Below are positions 35,110 to 44,284 of a stretch of DNA of 64,000 nt, piece by piece; the first letter of the stretch is position 1; each line of letters starts with the position of its first letter. A program made the position numbers and the translations under genes. The DNA comes from Streptomyces kronopolitis (GTDB lineage: Bacteria > Actinomycetota > Actinomycetes > Streptomycetales > Streptomycetaceae), in the NCBI RefSeq assembly GCF_014646275.1, contig NZ_BMND01000007.1, positions 62,001 through 126,000 of the forward strand. The letters run 5' to 3'. The notes under the pieces were generated by a model, which had not been told where the DNA came from, searched no databases, and saw nothing but the letters and a program-made list of their open reading frames with translations.

Positions 35110-38100
35110 TCACAGGAGGCAGGGCAGCAGGACGTTGGTCGACGTCTGCGTCCCGCTGGTGGCGGTGTAGGTGGCGTAGGCCAGCTGCGCGAGGGTGAGG
35201 GTGGCCGTGCAGCTGGCGTTGCCGCTCGCGTCGGCCACGGCGGTGCACACCACGGGGCCGAGGAGGGGGGCGACGCCCAGGCGGAACGTGACCGTCGAAC
35301 CCGGGGTCGCGCCACTCGCACTGAACGTGGCGTGCGCGGACAGCGGGACCGGGAAGTCCAGCCGGTAGCAGGCCGGGTGCGCGACGAGTCCGGACACCGG
35401 GCCGACGTTCACGGTCGTGGTCGCGAGGACGCCGGTGCAGGTGCAGGAGCTGGTACCGGCGATCACGGTGGCCGTGACGACGTTGGCTCCGGCGGGCAGC
35501 AGGCTGGTGGTCACGGTGGCGGTGCCGGCGGCAGTGGTGATGCCGACGCCGATGGGTCCGCTGGTGGTGCTGAACAGGACCGTCGCGCCGACGACCGGGG
35601 CGCCGCCGCAGGTGACGGTGGCGGTGAGGGTGACGGGCTGGCCGACGGCCGGGTTGGCGGGCGTCGAGGCCAGCGTGACCACGCAGCTCTGCGGCGCGGT
35701 GACGGTCACCGTCGTGGTCGCGTTGCTGCCGAGGCAGGTGCAGGTGCTGGTGGCGGCGATCACGGTGGCCGTGACGACGTTGGCGCCGATGGGCAGCAGG
35801 CTGGTGGTCGCGGTGGCGGCGCCGGTGGCCGTGGTGACGCCGATCGCGATGGGTCCGGAGGTGCTGGTGAACAGGACCGTCGCGCCGACGACCGGGGCGC
35901 CGCCGCAGGTGACGGTGGCGGTGAGGGTCACGGGCTGCCCGACGGTCGGGTTGGCCGGGGTCGAGGTGAGGGTGACGGCGCAGCTCTGCCGGGGCGTGAC
36001 GTTCACGGTCGTGGTCGCGGAGACGCCGGTGCAGGTGCAGGTGGTGGTGGCGGCGGCCACGGTGGCGGTCACCACGGTCGCGCCGGCGGGGAGCAGGCTG
36101 GTGGTCGTGGTGGCGGTGCCGGAGGCGTTGGTGACGCCGACGCCGATGGGTCCGCTGGTGGTGCTGAACAGGACCGTCGCGCCGGCGACCGGGGCGCCGC
36201 CGCAGGTGACGGTGGCGGTGAGGGTGACCGGCTGGCCGACGGTCGGGTTGGCGGGGGAGGAGGTGAGGGTGACGGCGCAGCTCTGCGCGGGCGCGACGGT
36301 CACGGTCGTGGTCGCGGAGACGCCGACGCAGGTGCAGGTGGTGGTGGCTGCCGCCACGGTGGCCGTCACGACGTTGGCGCCGGCGGGAAGCAGGCTGGTG
36401 GTCGTGGTGGCGGTGCCGGAGGCGTTGGTGACGCCGACGCCGACGTTCCCGGCGCTGGTGGAGAAGACGACCGTTGCGCCACTGACCGGGGCGCCGCCGC
36501 AGGTGACGGTGGCGGTGAGGGTCACGGGCTGCCCGGCGGTCGGGGTGGCCGGCGACGAGGTCAGCGTGACGGCGCAGCTCTGCGCGGGCGCGACGGTGAC
36601 CGTCACGTTCGCCGAGATGCCGACGCAGGTGCAGGTGGTGGTGGCGGCGACCACGGCGGCGGTCACCACGGTGGCGCCCACCGGCAGCGCGCTGGTGGTC
36701 GCGGTGGCGGTGCCGGCAGCGGTGGTGACACCGACGCCGACGGTTCCGGCGCTGGTGGAGAAGACGACGGTCGCGCCACTGACCGGGGCGCCGCCGCAGG
36801 TGACGGTGGCGGTGAGGGTCACGGGCTGGCCGGCGGTCGGGTTGGCGGGCGACGAGGTGACGGTGACGACGCAGTTCGTGGGCGCGGTGACGTTCACGGT
36901 CGTGGTCGCCGCGATCCCGACGCACGTGCAGGTGGTGGTGGCGGCCGCCACGGTGGCCGTCACCACGGTGGCACCGGCGGGCAGCGCGCTCGTGGTCACT
37001 GTGGCGTTGCCTGAGGCGTCGGTGGTGCCCACTCCGATGTTCCCGGCGGTGGTGGTGAAGGCGACCGTCGCGCCGGCGACCGGGGCGCCGCCGCACGTGA
37101 CGTGGGCGGTGAGGGTGACCGGCTGGCCGACGGCCGGGTTGGCGGGCGACGAGGTGAGGGTCACGGCGCAGTTGACCGGCGCGGCGACGTTCACGGTGAC
37201 GTTCGCGAAGATGCCGATGCACACACAGGTGGTGGTGGCGGCGATCACGGTGGCCGTCACGACGGTGGCCCCGACCGGCAGCGCGCTGGTGGTCAACGTG
37301 GCGTCGCCGAGGGGAGAGGTGACGCCGACGCCCAGGGACCCGGCGGTGGTGGCGAAGGCGACTGTCGCGTTCGGCACGGGAACGCCGTCGCAGGTGACGT
37401 GGGCGGTCAGCGTCACGGGCTGGCCGGCGGTCGGGGTGGCGGGCGACGAGGTCAGGGTGACGACGCAGTTCGATGCGGCGGCGACGGTCACGCTCAGGTT
37501 CGCGAAGGCGCCGATGCACACACAGGTGGTGGTGGCGGCGATCACGGTGGCCGTGATGAGGTTGACGCCGGGGAGCAGCACGCTGGTGGTGACGCTGGCG
37601 GTGCCGAGGGCGTCGGTGACGCCGACGCCCAGGGATCCGGAGGTGGTGGCGAAGACGACCGTCGCGCCGTTCACCGGGGCGCCGTCACAGGTGACGGTGG
37701 CGGTGAGGGTGACCGGCTGGCCCGCGGTCGGGGTGGCGGGCGACGAGGTCAGGGTAACCACGCAGTTCGACGCGGCGGCGACGGTCACGCTCGCGCTCGC
37801 GAAGATGCCGATGCACACACAGGTGGTGGTGGCGGCGATCACGGTGGCCGTGATGAGGTTGACGCCGGGGAGCAGCACGCTGGTGGTGACGCTGGCGGTG
37901 CCGGTGCCGTCGGTGATGCCGACGCCCAGGGATCCGGCGGCCGTGGCGAAGACGACCGTCGCACCCGGTACGGCGTCGCCGTTGCAGGTGACGGTGGCGG
38001 TGAGGGTGACCGGCTGGCCCGCGGTCGGGGTGGCGGGCGACGAGGTCAGCGTGACCACGCAGTCCGTCCCCGCGGTGATGGACAGGGTGGCGGTCGCGGC

Positions 38101-38313
38101 CCCACTGAGCGGACCGGCGGCAGCCACTGTTCCCGGGGTGGTCGCGGTGAAGGTGACGGACGCGTTCCCGGAGATGTCGGCGAGCACTGTCTGCGGCGCC
38201 GCCGCATCGTAGGTGAAGGTGATCGCCTCTGCCGGTGCGGCACCGGTGACCGCGGCCGTGAAGGACGCCCCTACCGCAACAGAAGACGGTGTGAGGGTGA
38301 GAGCGAGTGCCAT
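35110..38313 (-). CDS. Nine-repeat Ig-like (Big-type) protein, 1067 aa
   Basis: ATG 38311-38313 with AAGGGG 10 nt upstream. Residues 1-83 form a divergent Ig-like domain; residues about 84-970 are nine repeats of about 96-99 residues (core PATPTAGQPVTLTATVTC, then GATVVFAT and TTTCVCIG); the last about 100 residues form a different beta domain ending LLPCLL. Each repeat has four cysteines, two as C-x-C. No signal peptide, membrane anchor or LPXTG/LAXTG motif is seen, odd for this fold. Some 94-bp stretches repeat without change at a 297-bp offset (37514 and 37811). Downstream same-strand neighbours are phage-type small proteins, so a tail-fibre-like or surface role is possible. Confidence 0.8.
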   Translation of the reverse strand: MALALTLTPSSVAVGASFTAAVTGAAPAEAITFTYDAAAPQTVLADISGNASVTFTATTPGTVAAAGPLSGAATATLSITAGTDCVVTLTSSPATPTAGQPVTLTATVTCNGDAVPGATVVFATAAGSLGVGITDGTGTASVTTSVLLPGVNLITATVIAATTTCVCIGIFASASVTVAAASNCVVTLTSSPATPTAGQPVTLTATVTCDGAPVNGATVVFATTSGSLGVGVTDALGTASVTTSVLLPGVNLITATVIAATTTCVCIGAFANLSVTVAAASNCVVTLTSSPATPTAGQPVTLTAHVTCDGVPVPNATVAFATTAGSLGVGVTSPLGDATLTTSALPVGATVVTATVIAATTTCVCIGIFANVTVNVAAPVNCAVTLTSSPANPAVGQPVTLTAHVTCGGAPVAGATVAFTTTAGNIGVGTTDASGNATVTTSALPAGATVVTATVAAATTTCTCVGIAATTTVNVTAPTNCVVTVTSSPANPTAGQPVTLTATVTCGGAPVSGATVVFSTSAGTVGVGVTTAAGTATATTSALPVGATVVTAAVVAATTTCTCVGISANVTVTVAPAQSCAVTLTSSPATPTAGQPVTLTATVTCGGAPVSGATVVFSTSAGNVGVGVTNASGTATTTTSLLPAGANVVTATVAAATTTCTCVGVSATTTVTVAPAQSCAVTLTSSPANPTVGQPVTLTATVTCGGAPVAGATVLFSTTSGPIGVGVTNASGTATTTTSLLPAGATVVTATVAAATTTCTCTGVSATTTVNVTPRQSCAVTLTSTPANPTVGQPVTLTATVTCGGAPVVGATVLFTSTSGPIAIGVTTATGAATATTSLLPIGANVVTATVIAATSTCTCLGSNATTTVTVTAPQSCVVTLASTPANPAVGQPVTLTATVTCGGAPVVGATVLFSTTSGPIGVGITTAAGTATVTTSLLPAGANVVTATVIAGTSSCTCTGVLATTTVNVGPVSGLVAHPACYRLDFPVPLSAHATFSASGATPGSTVTFRLGVAPLLGPVVCTAVADASGNASCTATLTLAQLAYATYTATSGTQTSTNVLLPCLL

Positions 38314-38689
38314 GTTGGACAGCCCCTTTCGAAGGCTCCACGAGGGAGGTGGGGGCTGCTGCACGCCAGGGGAAGAACTCTCCCCGCACGCGTTCGCCTG
38401 CCGGGGGGTGCCCTGAAGAACAGGACAAAATCGCCGCATGACGGCAGTTGTCCCTGGTCCCCCGACAGGGGATGGGCACCCCACCGTCGGTAGCACCGAT
38501 TGAAGTGACCGCCCTGACGGCACACCACAGTTGGGGAGCGAATTAGCCTGATCGGCGCAGCGCGCATCGTGGTGCGGTACCGGCTCCGGCCGGATGCGGC
38601 GGGCGTTCCCGCTGGTGACGGGCGCGCCTCCCGAGTGTCCGGCGGCCGGATCTTCCCCCGTCGCGGCGCGCGGTCCCTAGGATCACCGG
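38314..38689. other. 376-bp divergent promoter region
   Basis: Between the Ig-repeat gene and the divergent TSUP permease. Moderately AT-rich patches at 38420-38440 and 38530-38550 (TAGCCT at 38545-38550 as a possible plus-strand -10). No gene recognised. Confidence 0.4.
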
Positions 38690-39478
38690 GTGCCCGCTGA
38701 CATATCGCTGTTCACGCTGTCCCTGCTCGCGCTGGCCGCCCTCGCGGCGGGCTGGATCGATGCCGTGGTCGGTGGTGGCGGACTGCTGCTGCTCCCGGCC
38801 CTGTTGGTCGGTCTCCCGCACACGCCCGCCGCCTACGTGCTGGCCACCAACAAGTCCACCGCCATCGTCGGCACCTCCGCGGCCGCGGTCACCTACGTCC
38901 GCAAGACCCCGATCGACGTCCCGACGGCGCTGCGGATCGGCCTGGCCGCGATGGCCGGATCGCTGGGCGGGGCGTTCTTCGCGGCGGGCATCAACAGCGC
39001 GGTGCTGCGGCCGCTGATCATGGTCGTGCTGCTGGCGGTGCTCGTCTTCGTCCTCGTCCGCCCCGGCTTCGGCACCGCCCCCGCGCCCTCGGGCCCGGTC
39101 ACCGCCCGGCGGATCGCGGCCGCCGTCCTCGTCGCCGGCCTGGGCATCGGCTTCTACGACGGCCTGATCGGGCCCGGCACCGGCGCGTTCCTGATCCTCG
39201 CGCTCGCCGCGCTGCTGCACATGGACCTGGTCACCGCCTCGGCCACCGCCAAGGTCGTCAACGTCTGCACCAACATCGGCGCGCTGACCATGTTCTCGAT
39301 CCAGGGCACCGTGCTGTGGCAACTGGGCGGTGTGCTCGCGCTGTTCAACCTCGCCGGCGGGATGGCGGGCGCCCGGATGGCGCTCAAGCGCGGCGCGGGC
39401 TTCGTCCGCGGGGTGCTGGTGGTCGTGGTCGTGGCGCTGCTGTGCAAGCTCGCCTTCGACCAGTGGCTGGCGGGCTGA
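38690..39478 (+). CDS. TSUP-family membrane permease
   Basis: 262 residues from GTG 38690. Eight hydrophobic segments arranged as two TauE/SafE-type halves: GWIDAVVGGGGLLLLPALLV near the start and IGFYDGLIGPGTGAFLILAL in the second half are the paired GG/PG motifs. TSUP proteins export sulfite, sulfoacetate or other organosulfur anions, though specificity is rarely predictable. Stand-alone; the next gene is convergent. Confidence 0.85.
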   Translation: MPADISLFTLSLLALAALAAGWIDAVVGGGGLLLLPALLVGLPHTPAAYVLATNKSTAIVGTSAAAVTYVRKTPIDVPTALRIGLAAMAGSLGGAFFAAGINSAVLRPLIMVVLLAVLVFVLVRPGFGTAPAPSGPVTARRIAAAVLVAGLGIGFYDGLIGPGTGAFLILALAALLHMDLVTASATAKVVNVCTNIGALTMFSIQGTVLWQLGGVLALFNLAGGMAGARMALKRGAGFVRGVLVVVVVALLCKLAFDQWLAG

Positions 39479-39583
39479 CCGGACGCCGACCGGGCCCGCG
39501 AGAGTACATAACGTTCAGAAAAGCGTGAAAACTCGGAAGGTGGGAGACGGGCCGGGAGGCCGGGTGCGGCGCTCCGCAGGCCG

Positions 39584-39949
39584 CTATGCCCCGGCCACCG
39601 CCGCGGTCGGCCGCCGGTGCTCCCCGTCCGGAATCTCCGTGACGGCCGTGAACAGCACCGCCGCGTCGTCGAGGGCCATCAGGCCGTTCCTCTCGCGCGG
39701 GGTCATGGCGACCTGGCCGGCCGTCAGTTCCTGGCCGCCGCCGGACCCCGTCACCCGGACCCGCCCGTGAAGTACCTGGAGGCTGGCGGCCGGAGGGGCG
39801 TTGTGCTCGTCCAGTACGGTGCCGGCGATCAGCGCGATCACGCTCTGCCGCAGCGGGCCGTCGTGCAGGAAGAGATGGCCGCTGCGCCCGTGGGCGGAGG
39901 CCCGGGCGTCGTCGAGCTGCTGGCGGGCGAGTGCGCTGAGGTCGTCCAT
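39584..39949 (-). CDS. Small cupin-domain protein
   Basis: 121 residues, ATG 39947-39949. A single cupin barrel: GHLFLHDGPLRQSVIALIAG, then LDEHNAPPAASLQVLHGRVR (the G-x5-H-x-H-like first motif is reduced to EHNAPP) and GQELTAGQVAMTPRERNGL. Only part of the metal-ligand set is visible, so it may bind a small ligand rather than catalyse. Seen often as a stress or sensor protein; role unknown. Confidence 0.75.
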   Translation of the reverse strand: MDDLSALARQQLDDARASAHGRSGHLFLHDGPLRQSVIALIAGTVLDEHNAPPAASLQVLHGRVRVTGSGGGQELTAGQVAMTPRERNGLMALDDAAVLFTAVTEIPDGEHRRPTAAVAGA

Positions 39950-40226
39950 GATGCGGGCCTTTCGCGTGCGGACCGGCGGGCCGGGCTCCCCTTCCATCGT
40001 TGCCGGTGCACGAAGCCGCGCAACCGGGGAGTTCGCGCGCGCCGGGCCGGACCTCCGCGGCGGGTGCGCAGCGGCGTCCGGGTGCAACCCGCGCCGGGCG
40101 GGCCAAGTCACTTACGGGATGATCATGTCGGTCCGTACGATGCATTGCGGTCCGGCGCCATCGGACAGGCGTGCTTGTCCGGTGCGGCCCCACCGTCCCG
40201 TCCCCCCACCGCGAAGGATGCGCAAC

Positions 40227-40592
40227 GTGGCCGACCCGAGTGACCCGAACGACGTGCCCGACCCCACCGGGCGGCAGGCCCGGTTCCTGACCGTCATGAC
40301 CACCATCGACAGCGAAGCCAAGGCCGGGCGACTGGCCCGCGGCGCGATCGAGGGCAGGCTCGCCGCCTGCGCCCAGATCGGCGCCCCGGTGACCTCGGTG
40401 TTCCGCTGGGACAACGCGGTCGAGACCAGCCAGGAATGGCAGGTGCTCTTCAAGACGGCCGAAGCGCGCTACGAGGCGCTGGAGGCCTATCTCCTCGACG
40501 CACACGACTACGACACCCCCGAGATCATCGCCACCCCCGTCACCCGAGGTGGCGCCGGGTATCTGTCCTGGGTCACCAAGGAGACGAGCTGA
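40227..40592 (+). CDS. cutA: Divalent-cation tolerance protein CutA
   Basis: 121 residues from GTG 40227 (GAAGG 9 nt upstream; an in-frame ATG at 40218 is the alternative). Ferredoxin-like trimeric fold: LTVMTTIDSEAKAGRLARGA, RLAACAQIGAPVTSVFRWDN, EWQVLFKTAEARYEALEAYL and HDYDTPEIIATPV are the family blocks. CutA proteins are linked to copper/divalent metal tolerance, mechanism unclear. The secreted protease gene begins 1 nt after the stop. Confidence 0.93.
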   Translation: MADPSDPNDVPDPTGRQARFLTVMTTIDSEAKAGRLARGAIEGRLAACAQIGAPVTSVFRWDNAVETSQEWQVLFKTAEARYEALEAYLLDAHDYDTPEIIATPVTRGGAGYLSWVTKETS

Positions 40593-40593
40593 C

Positions 40594-41592
40594 GTGCAGC
40601 ACGACCACACGGGGAACCACCGGATGACCCGAGCCGAGCAGCGGCGCCGCAACCGCCGGTGGCGCAGGGGCGCGACGGCCGCCGTCGGCCTCGCGGTGTG
40701 CCTGGCCACCGCGCCCTTCGGACACGCCGTCGACGGCACCCGGCAGCAGGCGCCGGAGGCCGAGCACCCCGCCACCGGCGCCAACTGGACCAGCCGGGAC
40801 GCCACCGCCTACTGGACGGCGGAGCGGATGGCGGCCGCCGCGCCCACCGGGCCCCACGCCCGTACCTCCGCCCTGGCCGCCAAGTCCGCCCCGGACTCCG
40901 CCAGACGCGCCGCCACCGCACGGCACTTCGACGGCATCCCGTCCATCGGCGTGCTGTTCTCCGTCGACGGGGACGCCCGCGCCCACCACTGCACCGCCAG
41001 CGTGGTGCACAGTCCGCACGGCAATCTGATCCTCACCGCCGGGCACTGCCATCCGGGCACCCGCGCCGCCTTTGTCCCGCAGTATCGTTCCGGCGCGACC
41101 ACCCAGCCCTACGGGGTGTGGGCGATAGACGACACCTTCGCCTACCCGGGGCGCGGTACCAGCGGCGACGGCGCGGACCTCGACTTCGCCTTCGCCACCG
41201 TCGCCCCCGATGACGACGGCCGCCGCGTCGAGGACGTCACCGGCGGCAACACCCTCGGCCCGACGCCCGGTTACAGCAACGACGTGACCGTCATCGGCTA
41301 CCCCAACGTCCGCAACGACCCCCAGGACCGGGCCGTGCGCTGCGCCACCCGCACCAGCCGGCTGTCCGGCACCCGCCAACTGCGCATGGACTGCGGCGGG
41401 TTCTACGGCGGCACCTCCGGCAGCCCCTGGCTGAGCGACTACGACGAGGACAGCCGCACCGGCCGGGTCATCGGCCTGATCGGCGGCCTCAACGGCGGCG
41501 GCCCCAAGGGCCCGGACAACGACCGGACCAGCTACAGCCCGTACTTCGGAACGAAGATCCTCAGTCTCTACGCCCGCGCGACGAAGGGCTGA
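40594..41592 (+). CDS. Secreted trypsin-like serine protease
   Basis: 332 residues from GTG 40594, 1 nt after the cutA stop; ATG 40624 is an alternative start. Arg-rich n-region and hydrophobic core (WRRGATAAVGLAVCLATAPF) form a signal peptide. After a pro-region of about 70 residues, the chymotrypsin fold shows the triad: His in NLILTAGHCHPG, Asp in GADLDFAFATV and Ser in GGFYGGTSGSPWLSDY. Cysteines flanking His and Ser suggest disulfides. Secreted endopeptidase; probably co-transcribed with cutA. Confidence 0.88.
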   Translation: MQHDHTGNHRMTRAEQRRRNRRWRRGATAAVGLAVCLATAPFGHAVDGTRQQAPEAEHPATGANWTSRDATAYWTAERMAAAAPTGPHARTSALAAKSAPDSARRAATARHFDGIPSIGVLFSVDGDARAHHCTASVVHSPHGNLILTAGHCHPGTRAAFVPQYRSGATTQPYGVWAIDDTFAYPGRGTSGDGADLDFAFATVAPDDDGRRVEDVTGGNTLGPTPGYSNDVTVIGYPNVRNDPQDRAVRCATRTSRLSGTRQLRMDCGGFYGGTSGSPWLSDYDEDSRTGRVIGLIGGLNGGGPKGPDNDRTSYSPYFGTKILSLYARATKG

Positions 41593-41619
41593 ACCCGGGG
41601 TGGCGGCGGCGCGCGGTCC

Positions 41620-42342
41620 CTACCGCAGCGCCTCCGTCACCCCCTTCTCCCGCGGCCCCAGGAAGTGCGGATCGGGCCGCCACAGCGCCTCCAGCGAGGC
41701 CTTTCCGGCCGCGAGGATCTCCCGGACACCGCCGTACGCCCAGGTCACATCGTGCTTCGCGGCGACGGCGACCCCGTAGGAGTCGACCCCGGCCGCGCCG
41801 CACAGCGCCAGCGCCCGCCGGATGTGGAAGCCCTGGCTGACCAGCACCGCGCGGTGCACACCGAAGATCCGGCGGGCGCGGCTGCAGGAGTCCCAGGTGT
41901 CGAAGCCCGCGTAGTCGCTGACGATCCGGCGGGCCGGGACGCCGTGCCGCAGCAGATAGCCGCGCATCGCGTCCGGCTCGTCGTAGTCGCGCCGGCTGTT
42001 GTCGCCGGTGACCAGGACGGCGCGGACCGTGCCCCGGTGGTACAGCGCGGCGGCCGCGTCCAGCCGGTGCGCGAGATACGGCGACGGTTCGCCGTTCCAC
42101 AGGCCCGCGCCGAAGACGAGAGCGACCGGCGCGGCGGGCGCGTCCGCCACCGTGCGCACCCGCGGCCCCGCGGTCGCGTTCAGCCAGGTCGCCGGCGCCA
42201 GCGCCAGCACCGTCAGCGCCACCACGGCCTGGAACGCCCGGCGTTGGCCCCGCCGGGTCCGCGGCGGCCGCAGCCGCCGCCCGGCTTGCCGTATCCGCCG
42301 CACCTGCTGCCGTATTCGCCGCACCGGCTCCGGCTCCCGCAT
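41620..42342 (-). CDS. DUF218 (SanA/YdcF-like) membrane protein
   Basis: 240 residues, ATG 42340-42342. Strongly basic N-terminus, one membrane helix (FQAVVALTVLALAPATWL), then the DUF218 fold: VALVFGAGLWNGEPSPYLAH, VLVTGDNSRRDYDEPDAMRG, GFDTWDSCSRARRIFG and VLVSQGFHIRRAL. SanA-like proteins are linked to envelope permeability and vancomycin sensitivity in enterobacteria; the biochemical activity is unsettled. Divergent from the gamma-glutamylcyclotransferase gene. Confidence 0.85.
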   Translation of the reverse strand: MREPEPVRRIRQQVRRIRQAGRRLRPPRTRRGQRRAFQAVVALTVLALAPATWLNATAGPRVRTVADAPAAPVALVFGAGLWNGEPSPYLAHRLDAAAALYHRGTVRAVLVTGDNSRRDYDEPDAMRGYLLRHGVPARRIVSDYAGFDTWDSCSRARRIFGVHRAVLVSQGFHIRRALALCGAAGVDSYGVAVAAKHDVTWAYGGVREILAAGKASLEALWRPDPHFLGPREKGVTEALR

Positions 42343-42492
42343 CTGCGCCCGTCCCGCCCCGCGTCGCCGCTCGCGTATCCGATCGTGCCCGTCCGTGATC
42401 CCGCAGGCTGCGACGCCGGCGACGGGTCGGCGGTTGCACCGGCGGCCTGGCATCGTGGCCGGGGGAGACCGCGTCCCGGAGAGGAAACCCCC

Positions 42493-42984
42493 ATGACCAC
42501 CGAGCCCGAGCGGCTGCCGTTCTTCGTCTACGGAACGCTGCGCCCCGGCGAGGCCAACCACGCCCGGACCCTGCGCGGCCGCACCGCCGCCGAGGAACCG
42601 GCCCACATCCGCGGGGCCCTGCTCTACGACGGCCCCGGATACCCGTACGCGACGGCCGGGCCCGCCGACGCGGTGGTGCACGGCGATCTGGTCCGGCCCC
42701 GGGACGCCGACTACGACGAGGTGCGGGCGGTGCTGGACCGGCTGGAGGGCCATGTCCCCGGCGCCCCGGACAACCTCTACGAGCGGGTGCCGGTCGACGC
42801 GGTGCTGGCCGACGGCCGCACCGTCCGCGCCTGGGTCTACCTTGCCGCCGCCCCGCTCGCCGCCCGCCTGCGCAGCACCGCCTCCCCGCTCGCCGGCGGC
42901 GACTGGCGCGGCACCCGGGCGGAACACGGGCGGCCGCCGGCCGGTCCGGGGCGCCGCCGCGGCCGCCCGCCGCACCCCGGCTAA
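42493..42984 (+). CDS. Gamma-glutamylcyclotransferase-fold protein
   Basis: 163 residues, ATG 42493 after GAGAGGAAA. Begins with the family hallmark FFVYGTLRPGEANHARTL (YGTLR with the dipeptide-binding loop), then GALLYDGPGYPYAT and the general-base Glu region DYDEVRAVLDRLEGH. May act on gamma-glutamyl amines or peptides. Its Pro/Arg-rich tail is low complexity. Confidence 0.87.
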   Translation: MTTEPERLPFFVYGTLRPGEANHARTLRGRTAAEEPAHIRGALLYDGPGYPYATAGPADAVVHGDLVRPRDADYDEVRAVLDRLEGHVPGAPDNLYERVPVDAVLADGRTVRAWVYLAAAPLAARLRSTASPLAGGDWRGTRAEHGRPPAGPGRRRGRPPHPG

Positions 42985-43045
42985 CCTGGACGACTCCGCC
43001 CCGGCGGAGGACCCCCGTCCGCTTTCCCGCAGTTCCTGGCAGTCC

Positions 43046-43095
43046 GTTCCCCGTAGTACCCCGCAGTTCGCTGTAGTTCCCCGTCGTTTTCCCGT
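43046..43095. repeat. Five tandem 10-bp repeats upstream of the deaminase gene
   Basis: Five in-register decamers starting at 43046, 43056, 43066, 43076 and 43086 (consensus GTTCCCCGTA); another diverged copy lies at 43032. They end 24 bp before the deaminase start. Confidence 0.75.
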
Positions 43096-43118
43096 ACCGC
43101 AGAACAGGTGTGACCCGC

Positions 43119-44132
43119 GTGCCTTCCTCCCCGTCCGCTCCCGCCCCCGCGCCGCTGCCCAAGGCGGAGCTGCATCTGCACATCGAGGGCACCCTGGAGC
43201 CCGAACTCGCCTTCGCGCTCGCCCGGCGCAACGGCATCGAACTGCCCTACGCCGACGAGGACGCGCTGCGCCGCGCCTACTCCTTCGCCGACCTCCAGTC
43301 CTTCCTGAACCTCTACTACGCGCTGATGGCCGTGCTGCGCACCGAGGACGACTTCGCCGACCTCGCGCACGCCTACCTGGCCCGCGCGAAGGAGCAGGGC
43401 GTACGGCACGCCGAGATCTTCTTCGACCCGCAGGCGCACACCGCCCGCGGCGTCCCGATCGGCACCGTCATCGACGGCCTGGCCCGCGCGCTCGACGGCG
43501 CCGAGGAGGCCTACGGCATCAGCACCCGCCTGATCATGTGCTTCCTGCGCGACGAGAGCGCCGAGTCGGCCCTGGCGACCTTCGAGGCGGCCCGCCCGCA
43601 CCTGCACCGCCTCACCGCCGTCGGCCTGGACTCCGCCGAGGTCGGGCACCCGCCGTCGAAGTTCCGGGAGGTCTTCGCGCTGGCGCGGGAGGCCGGGCTC
43701 AAGTGCGTGGCGCACGCCGGTGAGGAGGGGCCGCCGGCCTACGTGTGGGAGGCCCTGGACATCCTCGGCGTGGACCGGATCGACCACGGGGTGCGCTGCA
43801 TGGAGGACGAGCAGCTGGTGGCGCGCCTGGTGGCGGACCAGGTGCCGCTGACCGTCTGCCCGCTGTCCAACGTCCGGCTGCGGGTCATCGACGACCTCGC
43901 CGACCACCCGCTGCCCGCGATGCTCGACGCCGGGCTGCTGGTGACCGTCAACTCCGACGACCCCTCCTACTTCGGCGGCTACGCGGAGGACAACTTCCGC
44001 GCCGTACGCGACGCCCTCGGCCTCGACCAGGAGACCCTGCGCACCCTGGCCCGCAACTCCTTCCGCGCCGCCTTCCTCGACGAGGCGGCCCGCGCGCGGC
44101 ATCTGCGGGACGTGGACGCGCACGGGGCGTAG
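43119..44132 (+). CDS. add: Adenosine/adenine deaminase
   Basis: 337 residues from GTG 43119 (AGGTG 8 nt upstream; GTG 43110 is an alternative). Metal-dependent amidohydrolase barrel: His19/His21 in [15 protein letters not shown], His and Glu in [28 protein letters not shown], and [14 protein letters not shown] with the catalytic Asp pair. The HAGEEGPP motif is closer to the adenine-deaminase branch (Aah1-like) than to classical adenosine deaminase, so adenine may be the true substrate. Purine salvage; stand-alone. Confidence 0.88.
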   Translation: MPSSPSAPAPAPLPKAELHLHIEGTLEPELAFALARRNGIELPYADEDALRRAYSFADLQSFLNLYYALMAVLRTEDDFADLAHAYLARAKEQGVRHAEIFFDPQAHTARGVPIGTVIDGLARALDGAEEAYGISTRLIMCFLRDESAESALATFEAARPHLHRLTAVGLDSAEVGHPPSKFREVFALAREAGLKCVAHAGEEGPPAYVWEALDILGVDRIDHGVRCMEDEQLVARLVADQVPLTVCPLSNVRLRVIDDLADHPLPAMLDAGLLVTVNSDDPSYFGGYAEDNFRAVRDALGLDQETLRTLARNSFRAAFLDEAARARHLRDVDAHGA

Positions 44133-44284
44133 CGCGGACGGTGGTGGCGCCGGGGCACGGGCGGCGGGGCGCCGACCTCGGCCGCCCGTCCCGCCCGGCG
44201 GGCCGCCGCCGCTGGCAGCCCGACGGAACACGAACGTCGCGGCCGGGAAACGGCACCGCAACGCCCCGCTGCCACGCTCCCTTC

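Noticed and set aside
35417..38212. 931-residue plus-strand open frame opposite the Ig-repeat gene, with its own repeats
   Set aside because: It is the antisense shadow of a GC-rich tandem repeat gene; its repeats simply mirror the sense repeats, and it has no ribosome site or recognised domain.
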